Positions 1 through 5,280 of a DNA stretch of 8,293 nt are shown here, in pieces (the stretch's first letter is position 1; each line of letters begins with the position of its first letter). Position numbers and translations under genes: made by a program. The notes beneath the pieces were generated by a model. It was not told the origin of the DNA. It searched no databases and worked only from the letters and a program-made list of their open reading frames with translations. This stretch comes from CALVJJ01 sp045538425 (GTDB taxonomy: Bacteria > Bacillota > Clostridia > Christensenellales > UBA1242). The stretch covers positions 1 through 8,293 of the forward strand of contig JAZSRJ010000052.1 in the NCBI GenBank assembly GCA_045538425.1, given 5' to 3'.

Positions 1-80
1 CTAGCACCCCAGTAACCTTTAGCACTTTTTAATACTTTTCTTCTCTTTTTAATAGAGTTAACGCCTCTTTTAATTCTCAT
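1..80 (-). CDS. rplT: Large ribosomal subunit protein L20, N-terminal part (cut by window edge)
   Basis: Only the first 26 codons lie in the window; the rest continues past position 1. The visible peptide begins MRIKRGVNSIKKRRKVLK and goes on SAKGYWGA, matching the very basic, conserved start of L20 (family pattern: a basic N-terminus, then LK-x-AKGYxGA). L20 binds 23S rRNA early in 50S assembly. In Bacillota it also represses its own operon by binding the infC leader. The ATG is at 80-78 and is preceded by AGGAGGAGT (94-86), a near-perfect ribosome binding site. The gap after the rpmI stop is only 15 bases, and order and spacing give the classic infC-rpmI-rplT operon. Seen: sequence and spacing. 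Known: family role. The identification is firm despite truncation. Confidence 0.93.
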   Translation of the reverse strand, partial: MRIKRGVNSIKKRRKVLKSAKGYWGA

Positions 81-95
81 TGTGTACTCCTCCTA

Positions 96-290
96 TTAAC
101 CTTGGATCATCTTAGTAATGGTTTTGCTTTCTTGTTCGCTTACGTAAGCACCTTTTCTAAGTCCCATTTTTCTCTTTGGTGATTTCTTTGTAAGAATGTG
201 ACGACGACCTTGTTGGCCTCTTTTAATTAGTCCACTCTTTTTGATTCTGAAACGCTTTTTAGCGCCAGTATGTGTCTTCATTTTTGGCAT
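96..290 (-). CDS. rpmI: Large ribosomal subunit protein L35
   Basis: A 64-residue, strongly basic protein beginning MPKMKTHTGAKKRFRIKKSG. This is the L35 signature (MPKxKTHxGAxKRFxxTxxGKxxR), followed by the conserved HIL and the KxxRxLR-like segment (here KKSPKRKMGLRKGAYV). Length equals the usual 64-66 residues. L35 is a 50S subunit protein with no catalytic function. The ATG at 290-288 has AAGGAG (305-300) nine bases upstream. It lies 30 bases after infC and 15 before rplT, with no promoter or terminator between them, so it is co-transcribed and expected to share the control that acts on the infC leader. Stop codon is TAA. Confidence 0.97.
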   Translation of the reverse strand: MPKMKTHTGAKKRFRIKKSGLIKRGQQGRRHILTKKSPKRKMGLRKGAYVSEQESKTITKMIQG

Positions 291-320
291 AATATTTTTC
301 TCCTTGTAAATATAATTTTG

Positions 321-830
321 TTATTTTTTTGGTGATAAAACCATGATAATTTGGCGACCATTGATCTCTGGCTTTGAAGTCATATCAGCAACATCGCTCA
401 AGATTTCGTAGAACTTTTGCATAATTGGAAGACCTAGGCTTTGTGCACTAGCAATTTGTCTACCATGCATACGCAAGTTGACTTTTACTTTGTCACCATC
501 AGCAAGCATCTTTCTAACATTCTTTGCTTTAATATTAAGGTCGTTGTCTTGAATATTCATAGACAATTGCATACCTTTGACTTCAGCAACTTTTTGTTTT
601 TTCTTAGCTTCTTTTTCTCTCTTAATGGTATCAAAACGATATTTGCTATAATCCATCACTTTACATACTGGTGGATTGGCAACTGGAGAGATAAGAACAA
701 GATCAAGTTCTTGCTCGTCAGCAATGCGGTTGGCTTCAGCAAGTGACATAACACCTAATGCTTCCCCATTGCTACCTACTAAACGTACTTCTTTTGCCGT
801 AATTTGGTTGTTAATCAATAACTCTTTTAT
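321..830 (-). CDS. infC: Translation initiation factor IF-3, probable AUA start codon
   Basis: The product is IF-3, which binds the 30S subunit, prevents 50S joining and rejects non-canonical start codons. Residue numbers assume the ATA start at 830-828 (169 residues). The N domain holds INNQITAKEVRLVG and the hallmark PPVCKVMDYSKYRF (about 53-66). A basic linker helix (KREKEAKKKQK, about 70-80) joins the C domain, which ends INGRQIIMVLSPKK. The start needs choosing: no ATG or GTG fits. A TTG at 818-816 would be 20 bases from the strong GGAGGT at 844-839, while ATA is 8 bases from it. The extra residues (initiator-KELL) fit the N-terminus of Bacillus-type IF-3, which also has a few residues before INEQI. 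Rare starts (AUU, AUA, AUC) are known for infC and let IF-3 repress itself. It is first in the operon with rpmI and rplT. Confidence 0.95.
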   Translation of the reverse strand: MKELLINNQITAKEVRLVGSNGEALGVMSLAEANRIADEQELDLVLISPVANPPVCKVMDYSKYRFDTIKREKEAKKKQKVAEVKGMQLSMNIQDNDLNIKAKNVRKMLADGDKVKVNLRMHGRQIASAQSLGLPIMQKFYEILSDVADMTSKPEINGRQIIMVLSPKK

Positions 831-838
831 GGCTTTGT

Positions 839-844
839 ACCTCC
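839..844 (-). promoter_or_regulatory. infC ribosome binding site that decides the start codon
   Basis: GGAGGT on the minus strand is a perfect Shine-Dalgarno core. It is followed by 8 bases and then ATA (830-828). The next candidates, TTG (818) and ATT (815), lie 20 and 23 bases downstream, too far for this site, and neither has an SD of its own. An in-frame TGA at 857-855 closes the frame upstream. Confidence 0.85.
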
Positions 845-867
845 AAAAAATATTTCAAAATAGTCAA

Positions 868-901
868 CAAAAAGAGAAGTATGTAAGACTGCATACTTCT
901 C
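868..901 (-). terminator. Attenuator (intrinsic terminator) in the infC leader
   Basis: Perfect 10-bp stem GAGAAGTATG/CATACTTCTC (arms at 901-892 and 883-874) with an 8-base loop, followed on the minus strand by TTTTTGTT. It sits upstream of the infC start and downstream of the operon promoter. It therefore acts as a conditional attenuator, not as the end of a gene. Confidence 0.85.
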
Positions 902-1003
902 CAAAAACAATAAAAATATTGATATAATTCTTAGTTGTTTGGTACCAAATCAGAACGGAATCTATCTGGTGAGAAGTTGTCTTCTACTTTGATTTACAGA
1001 TGT

Positions 1004-1032
1004 ATTGTAACATAAGACATTGCCCTTGTCAA
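1004..1032 (-). promoter_or_regulatory. Sigma-A promoter of infC-rpmI-rplT
   Basis: Minus strand: -35 TTGACA (1032-1027, consensus), 17-base spacer, -10 TACAAT (1009-1004, one mismatch). The predicted start point is near 998-996. It lies just downstream of the thrS terminator, so the infC operon has its own promoter and does not depend on thrS transcription. Confidence 0.88.
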
Positions 1033-1057
1033 TCAATTTTTTCATAATTTTTATAAA

Positions 1058-1095
1058 ATAAAACAAAAAGCATAGACTTTTTCTTCTATGCTTTT
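1058..1095 (-). terminator. Intrinsic terminator of thrS
   Basis: Perfect 11-bp stem AAAAGCATAGA/TCTATGCTTTT (arms 1095-1085 and 1076-1066) with an 8-base loop, followed on the minus strand by a T-rich run (TTTTGTTTTATTTTA). It starts 8 bases after the thrS TAA. Confidence 0.88.
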
Positions 1096-1103
1096 ATAGA
1101 GGG

Positions 1104-2840
1104 TTATCTAATTGTTTTTTCAGCGACTTCTTTTGTGATCATGGTGATGAATTCATCAATGGTCATAGTGCCTAGATCACCTTCTTTTCTATGTCTAACA
1201 GCAACAAGACCTTGTTCTTGTTCTTTATCACCGATAACCAACATATAAGGTATTTTTGCTAGTTGTGCTTCTCTAATTTTCTTACCAATCTTTTCATTAC
1301 GATCATCAAGAGAAACACGTAAGTTGTATTTGTCTAATTGATCTTTTAATTGGTTCATGTATGGAAGATTGTTGTCAGAAATACCCATAATTTTTACTTG
1401 AGTTGGTGCAAGCCATGTTGGGAATGCTCCAGCAAAATGTTCAATTAGGATACCGATGAATCTTTCAATACTACCATAGACAACACGGTGAATCATAACT
1501 GGTCTATGTTTTTCACCATCTGCCCCAACATAAGTAAGATCAAATCTTTCTGGTAATTGCATATCAAGTTGGATAGTACCGCATTGCCATGTACGACCCA
1601 AACAATCTTTTAAGTGGAAGTCAATCTTTGGTCCATAGAAAGCACCATCACCTTCATTGATGATATATGGTTTTCCAAGACGAGTAAGAGCACCTTGAAG
1701 ACCCTTTGTTGCTTTTTCCCATTGTTCGTCTGTACCCATGCTATTTTCTGGGCGAGTAGAAAGTTCGACTTCATAACTAAGTCCAAACATATTGTATACT
1801 TCATCAAACAATTGAACAACTCTTAAGATTTCGTCTTCAATTTGGTCTTCTGTCATAAAGATATGTGCATCATCTTGTGTAAATTCTCTTACACGCATCA
1901 AACCGTGCAAAGCACCACTAAGTTCATGACGATGGACAAGTCCTAGTTCTCCAATACGAAGAGGAAGATCTTTGTAACTATGAATATTGTTAGCATAGAC
2001 AAGCATACCGCCTGGACAATTCATTGGTTTGATAGCAAAATCTTCTTCATCTACTTTGGTTGTATACATGTTTTCACGGTAATGATTCCAGTGACCACTT
2101 CTTTCCCAAAGACCACGATTAAGCATAATTGGTGTACGGATCTCAACATATCCATATCTTCTATGAATATTTCTCCAATACTCTACCAAATTATTGAAAA
2201 TGGTCATACCATTTGGAAGCAAGAATGGAAATCCTTGACCTTCTTCAAATATTTCGAAAATACCAAGTTCTTTTCCAAGTTTTCTATTGTCTCTTTTTTC
2301 TGCTTCAGCAAGCATATGAAGATATTCTTTTAAGTCTTTTTTATCAGCAAAACCGTACACGTAGACTCTTTGAAGCATTTTGTTCTTTTCACTTCCTCTC
2401 CAATATGCACCAGAGACACGATTGAATTGATAAGCAAATTGTCTCAAATATTTTGTGTTTTCAACGTGTGGTCCACGGCATAGGTCAAACCAATCCTCTC
2501 CAAGATAGTATACGCTAATAATTTCGCCTTCTGGAAGATCATTGATCAATTCTATTTTGTATGGTTGGTCAGCAAAAAGTTGTAGACCCTCTTCTTTTGT
2601 GATCTCCTTACGAGTAAAATCTTGATTGCTTGCAATAATAGCATTCATTTCCTTACCAATTGCTTCAAAATCCTCTGGTGTAATAGTATGCTCTAGATCC
2701 ATATCATAGTAAAATCCATTGTCAATACTTGGACCGATGGCAAACTTAACATCACCAAATAAGTTGCGAATAGCTTTAGCCATAACGTGACTCATACTAT
2801 GACGCATCATACTTTGTAATTCTTCTTTGTTTTGTTCCAT
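1104..2840 (-). CDS. thrS: Threonyl-tRNA synthetase without a TGS domain
   Basis: Class II synthetase that charges tRNA-Thr with threonine in the cytoplasm; 578 residues against about 640 in E. coli or B. subtilis. The missing part is the N-terminal TGS domain: the protein opens almost directly with the editing domain. That domain is intact in its key residues, HxxxH (H14, H18) and C121-R-G-P-H125, used to clear Ser-tRNA-Thr. The catalytic core has NCPGG with C275, motif 2 around R304 (LVHRHELSGALHGLMRVREF), H326 in DDAH, and H451 before motif 3 (GSIERFIGILIEH). C275, H326 and H451 match the zinc ligands that bind threonine. The C-terminal anticodon-binding domain starts near PTWLAPTQVKIM (about 474). 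Start: ATG at 2840 with AAGGAG (2854-2849) 8 bases upstream; a TTG at 2861 lies upstream of that SD and is rejected. Expression is controlled by the T-box leader upstream. Confidence 0.97.
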   Translation of the reverse strand: MEQNKEELQSMMRHSMSHVMAKAIRNLFGDVKFAIGPSIDNGFYYDMDLEHTITPEDFEAIGKEMNAIIASNQDFTRKEITKEEGLQLFADQPYKIELINDLPEGEIISVYYLGEDWFDLCRGPHVENTKYLRQFAYQFNRVSGAYWRGSEKNKMLQRVYVYGFADKKDLKEYLHMLAEAEKRDNRKLGKELGIFEIFEEGQGFPFLLPNGMTIFNNLVEYWRNIHRRYGYVEIRTPIMLNRGLWERSGHWNHYRENMYTTKVDEEDFAIKPMNCPGGMLVYANNIHSYKDLPLRIGELGLVHRHELSGALHGLMRVREFTQDDAHIFMTEDQIEDEILRVVQLFDEVYNMFGLSYEVELSTRPENSMGTDEQWEKATKGLQGALTRLGKPYIINEGDGAFYGPKIDFHLKDCLGRTWQCGTIQLDMQLPERFDLTYVGADGEKHRPVMIHRVVYGSIERFIGILIEHFAGAFPTWLAPTQVKIMGISDNNLPYMNQLKDQLDKYNLRVSLDDRNEKIGKKIREAQLAKIPYMLVIGDKEQEQGLVAVRHRKEGDLGTMTIDEFITMITKEVAEKTIR

Positions 2841-2863
2841 ATCTTTTTCTCCTTGATTCAAAT

Positions 2864-2895
2864 AAAAAAGTCCCCTAGTTATCTAACTAAAGGAC
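2864..2895 (-). terminator. T-box-controlled terminator of the thrS leader
   Basis: Minus-strand stem of 11 bp (arms 2895-2885 and 2880-2870, two G-U pairs, loop AGAT) followed by TTTTTT. It lies 24 bases upstream of the thrS ATG and is the OFF state of the T-box. Confidence 0.93.
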
Positions 2896-3091
2896 GAAAT
2901 AACTATATTCCGCGGTTCCACCTTATTTGTGCTTAGCACCACTCTTTGTCTATATGTCGGCATAGAACCGCTTAAGTTGAAAGGTGGTTTCAAATATTAC
3001 GCTTATAGATGCTTCCAGCCAAGGCATCACTCTCTAGTATAAGTTGAATAATATTCTACTTGTCCTTTCAATCCATCTTAAGTATGAAATT
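2864..3091 (-). ncRNA. T-box riboswitch, threonine specifier (ACC)
   Basis: Leader RNA of thrS, read on the minus strand from about 3091. It carries the T-box hallmark AAGGTGGAACCGCGG (2924-2910). Stem I is closed by a perfect 8-bp helix TTGAAAGG/CCTTTCAA (3071-3064 with 2984-2977). Directly before the 3' arm sits ACC followed by A (specifier 2988-2986), a threonine codon matching the downstream synthetase. The upper part of stem I holds an AGAGAG segment and a GATGC/GCATC helix around GGCTGG. The antiterminator can pair AAGG (2924-2921) with CCUU (2893-2890) and GCG (2913-2911) with CGU (2896-2894), leaving the UGGAACC bulge that binds the uncharged tRNA 3' end. CCUU is also in the 5' arm of the terminator, so the two folds exclude each other. 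Low charged tRNA-Thr should raise thrS expression. Confidence 0.96.
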
Positions 3092-3097
3092 ACATAT

Positions 3098-3126
3098 ATT
3101 TTATGCTTTTTTTATTATCTTGTCAA
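3098..3126 (-). promoter_or_regulatory. Sigma-A promoter of the thrS T-box unit
   Basis: Minus strand: -35 TTGACA (3126-3121, consensus), 17-base spacer, -10 TAAAAT (3103-3098). Predicted start near 3091, which places stem I of the T-box about 20 bases into the transcript. The -35 lies only 20 bases past the trhA stop codon, and a 7-bp inverted repeat overlaps it. Confidence 0.85.
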
Positions 3127-3141
3127 CTATAATTTTGACAA
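3120..3141. repeat. Inverted repeat overlapping the thrS -35 box
   Basis: TTGTCAA (3120-3126) and TTGACAA (3135-3141) are perfect 7-base inverted arms around an 8-base spacer. One arm contains the -35 hexamer of the thrS promoter. It could be a protein-binding operator or chance in AT-rich DNA. On the minus strand no T-run follows it, so it is not a terminator for trhA. Confidence 0.35.
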
Positions 3142-3146
3142 TTTTT

Positions 3147-3815
3147 TTATAAAACATACAAGGCTACACTTACAAATTGCAAGATTGTCCCAGCAATACA
3201 AAATAGATGCCATACAGAATGATGATATTTTCTTGTCTTTCCAAGTGCAAAATAGATGATGCCAATGGTATACATGAGTCCACCAATGAGTAGCAATAAA
3301 AAGCCTACTAATCCAATTGCTTTATACAACGCGCCAGCACACATCAATATCGCCCACCCCATAACCACATAAGCAACATAACTAAAGATTTTGACTGCTT
3401 TCCAGTGCATATTAACACCATTGAGAGCAATACCAATAACAGCAAGTCCCCATTCTACGCCAAAGATCAACCAGCCCCAAATACCAACATTACGCAGTGT
3501 AACCAAACAAAATGGTGTATACGAACCTGCAATAAGTAAGAAGATGGTACAATGGTCAAATATGCGAAATACTTTTTTCCCTTTTCCTGTAGGTAAAGCA
3601 TGATATAAAGTACTCATGAGATATAATATCAATATTGAAAGACCATAGATAATCATACTGGCAACTTTGTATCCATCAAATTGTATACACGATGCAATGA
3701 TGCCATATATCAATACAAACAAGCCAAATGATGCACCTACTATATGACTTATATAATTAAAACGTTCTTCTCCTTTAGAATAAGTTGGAAGTTTTTTGTT
3801 AGATTGCTTTTCCAT
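3147..3815 (-). CDS. trhA: TrhA/hemolysin III family (PAQR-like) seven-TM membrane protein
   Basis: A 222-residue, very hydrophobic protein of the HlyIII/TrhA family, usual length about 210-220, with about seven TM helices from residue 22 on. Family metal-site residues are all visible: S68 and H72 in MSTLYHA, D87-H88 in FRIFDHCTIFLLIAGSYTPF, and H199 and H203 in HHSVWHLFCIAG. PAQR relatives use such Ser/Asp/His residues to bind zinc in a hydrolase-like site. Bacterial members have been linked to membrane lipid homeostasis, and the old name 'hemolysin' rests on heterologous expression. The N-terminus (about 20 residues, Lys-rich) is cytoplasmic by the positive-inside rule. ATG at 3815-3813 with AGGGGAG (3828-3822) 6 bases upstream. 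It stands alone with its own promoter and has no clear terminator of its own before the thrS T-box. Substrate is unknown here. Confidence 0.93.
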   Translation of the reverse strand: MEKQSNKKLPTYSKGEERFNYISHIVGASFGLFVLIYGIIASCIQFDGYKVASMIIYGLSILILYLMSTLYHALPTGKGKKVFRIFDHCTIFLLIAGSYTPFCLVTLRNVGIWGWLIFGVEWGLAVIGIALNGVNMHWKAVKIFSYVAYVVMGWAILMCAGALYKAIGLVGFLLLLIGGLMYTIGIIYFALGKTRKYHHSVWHLFCIAGTILQFVSVALYVL

Positions 3816-3865
3816 ATTATACTCCCCTAGATGATATCTTTATTTTATACGAACGACTTATTAAA

Positions 3866-3894
3866 AGTATACATGAATCATGGATAAATCACAA
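3866..3894 (-). promoter_or_regulatory. Probable promoter of the trhA gene
   Basis: Minus strand: -35 TTGTGA (3894-3889), 17-base spacer, -10 TATACT (3871-3866, one mismatch). Predicted start near 3859, leaving a short leader before the ATG at 3815. The -35 touches the tail of the terminator of the upstream gene. Confidence 0.65.
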
Positions 3895-3895
3895 A

Positions 3896-3926
3896 GAAAA
3901 AAAGAAAACATTTTTTGTTTTCTTTT
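3896..3926 (-). terminator. AT-rich intrinsic terminator of the unknown 415-residue protein gene
   Basis: Minus-strand stem of 11 bp, AAAAGAAAACA/TGTTTTCTTTT (arms 3926-3916 and 3910-3900, loop of five A), running into TTTC. It begins about 18 bases after the stop codon. The stem has only two G-C pairs, so it is probably weaker than the other terminators here. An outer CAC/GTG pairing could extend it. Confidence 0.6.
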
Positions 3927-3944
3927 GTGGTAATTTGTAATTCG

Positions 3945-5192
3945 TTACATGATATCATTTGATGTTTCTTGTAATTCTTGTAACTCTTTTATTGTTTTGT
4001 CTAATGCTTCTTGTGTGTTGTATTTTTCAGGATGAAGTTGACAATCAAGCATTTGTCTATACTCTAATATGTCGTAGTATACATTTTCTTGTTTTTTGCT
4101 AAGACCAGTACATTCTTTTAGTTTGTTATCCAAGATAAATTGTTTTAATACCTGATTAATATCTTTGATTGTTACTTGAGTCTCTTCTTGACGATGGAAA
4201 TAATCTATTAAAATATTAATAACTGGTTCTAAGTTGGCAAATTGATCATAATCCATTGTTTTAAAGTAGAAATAATCATAGAATGGAGATTGTAACAATT
4301 TTAACAATCGGTCATTATATAAATTGCGGATAGAAGAAAGATAATGGTAATACCCAAACATTCTTCTCCCAACATAGATACGTTTCTTTTTGTTTTCAGG
4401 TAAAATTGGTGTTTTGACAAGAATATTAGGCAAGATATAATCTGCATCAATAATATTTTGCGCGATGTAATACAAAATATTGTCTTCTCTTAAATATTGT
4501 GTAAATTCGTGAAACAATGATAAGTGATGTTTTTGTAAAATATCTCTATCATAAGTGAAGACTAATGGTGCATCTTCTGTTTGTTGAAAATAAAAATCAA
4601 CCATATCTTGTGCATCTTCAATCATATTGTAGGAGTCAAATAGTAACGCATAACGATTGCGAACAGGTAACTGTTTTTCTGCTAATTGATATTTTTCATT
4701 TTTGAGATATTGATTGATGAATGTCATATTCTTCTTCATTTTTGGAAAAGCATAAGTCATTCTTGCAATAATGTTATATTTGAGATTTTCTGCTTCCTCT
4801 GTAGAGAGTTGAGAATCCAGCCATTCCTTTTGTGCGTATCTTTCACCATTTTCGCCTTCAAAGACATCATATTTGCCTTCAATTTGTTCCAAGATATCTT
4901 CTGGGATCAAATCCATATTGATTTCACTCATCTCATTCAAAATCTCAATTCTTCTTTTAGTCAAGATTTCGTTGGCATACATACGAAAATTGTCAGCTTG
5001 AATGATCGCATAGGATTGATCGATTTCATTATCGAAACTCTTAATTAAAATGAGATATTCTTGGATCATGTTTTCAATACCATAACACAACATGTCAACA
5101 GGCATTTTGTCAGGTTTTTCAAGATCTCCCTTGTCAAAAACATTGGTATTGTGAACAAGGTATTCCATTACGTGAGCTTTATCATTTTTCAT
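3945..5192 (-). CDS. Hypothetical protein, 415 residues, soluble and helical
   Basis: I do not recognise the family. There is no signal peptide, TM segment, Cys-pair zinc motif, Walker motif or other catalytic signature that I can see. The sequence looks alpha-helical, acidic at the N-terminus and rich in aromatics, especially Tyr and Phe (for example YYIAQNIIDADYILPN near 241-256 and SPFYDYFYF near 302-310). A basic patch KKKRIYVGRRMFGYYHYL lies near 268-285, and a charged stretch ending KELQELQETSNDIM could form a short C-terminal coiled coil. A cytoplasmic role is inferred from these traits only. Start: ATG at 5192-5190 with AGAGAGG (5205-5199) 6 bases upstream; a TTG at 5198 directly abuts that site and is rejected. 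It is monocistronic, with its own strong promoter and a terminator. The neighbours (metal exporter upstream, TrhA downstream) are separate units and do not reveal its job. Confidence 0.88.
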   Translation of the reverse strand: MKNDKAHVMEYLVHNTNVFDKGDLEKPDKMPVDMLCYGIENMIQEYLILIKSFDNEIDQSYAIIQADNFRMYANEILTKRRIEILNEMSEINMDLIPEDILEQIEGKYDVFEGENGERYAQKEWLDSQLSTEEAENLKYNIIARMTYAFPKMKKNMTFINQYLKNEKYQLAEKQLPVRNRYALLFDSYNMIEDAQDMVDFYFQQTEDAPLVFTYDRDILQKHHLSLFHEFTQYLREDNILYYIAQNIIDADYILPNILVKTPILPENKKKRIYVGRRMFGYYHYLSSIRNLYNDRLLKLLQSPFYDYFYFKTMDYDQFANLEPVINILIDYFHRQEETQVTIKDINQVLKQFILDNKLKECTGLSKKQENVYYDILEYRQMLDCQLHPEKYNTQEALDKTIKELQELQETSNDIM

Positions 5193-5215
5193 AAGCAACC
5201 TCTCTTCTTTGTTTT

Positions 5216-5243
5216 ATTGTACTACAAAATAGATATTTGTCAA
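5216..5243 (-). promoter_or_regulatory. Sigma-A promoter of the unknown 415-residue protein gene
   Basis: Minus strand: -35 TTGACA (5243-5238, consensus), 16-base spacer, -10 TACAAT (5221-5216). It lies about 10 bases after the T-run of the previous unit's terminator and yields a very short leader before the ATG at 5192. Near-consensus boxes suggest steady, fairly strong expression. Confidence 0.82.
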
Positions 5244-5253
5244 GATAGAATAC

Positions 5254-5280
5254 AAAAAAAGAAGAGTAAAATACTCTTCT
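5254..5280 (-). terminator. Terminator of the LtaS-like/exporter operon, overlapping the stop codon
   Basis: Perfect 9-bp stem AGAAGAGTA/TACTCTTCT on the minus strand (arms 5280-5272 and 5268-5260) with a 3-base loop, followed by a run of T. The first two stem bases belong to the TAG stop codon of the exporter gene (5281-5279), so coding sequence and terminator share bases. Confidence 0.9.

Larger units (their letters stand above)
831..998 (-). promoter_or_regulatory. infC operon 5' leader, L20-leader-like attenuation element
   Basis: This untranslated leader of about 165 bases lies between the predicted transcription start and the infC AUA. It holds, in order: a small hairpin AGAAG/CUUCU (985-981 with 976-972); a helix ACCAGAU/AUUUGGU (970-964 with 950-944); a perfect palindrome TTTGGTACCAAA (949-938); an AU-rich hairpin (921-917 with 912-908); and a strong intrinsic terminator (901-874). 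The segment ACUUCUC at 977-971 is complementary to GAGAAGU at 901-895, the 5' arm of the terminator, so a 7-bp antiterminator can form instead. In Bacillota, L20 binds the infC-rpmI-rplT leader and favours termination (Rfam L20_leader). Position and architecture match that family; the assignment is inference from these without a covariance-model search. Confidence 0.75.

Noticed and set aside
441..927. Plus-strand open frames opposite infC and its leader
   Set aside because: They are antisense to the conserved infC gene and its structured leader, resemble no protein family, and have no ribosome binding site or promoter in support.
1614..2425. Open frames on both strands inside thrS
   Set aside because: They overlap the highly conserved ThrRS core in other frames and show low-complexity composition with no start signals.
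3120..3148. Hairpin followed by seven T on the plus strand, looking like a plus-strand terminator
   Set aside because: No plus-strand gene lies upstream to be terminated; the T-run is the complement of the A-rich end of the trhA gene and the hairpin contains the thrS -35 box.
3135..3165. Possible divergent plus-strand promoter starting with TTGACA at 3135-3140
   Set aside because: No acceptable -10 at 16-18 bases spacing, and nothing codes on the plus strand downstream.
3147..3815. Reading the HlyIII-family protein as a hemolysin/virulence factor
   Set aside because: The family is widespread in harmless bacteria and is PAQR-like; the hemolysin name is historical and nothing nearby points to virulence.
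3949..3958. Palindrome ATGATATCAT
   Set aside because: It lies within the last codons of the unknown gene and is short; no second copy or promoter element supports a binding-site role.
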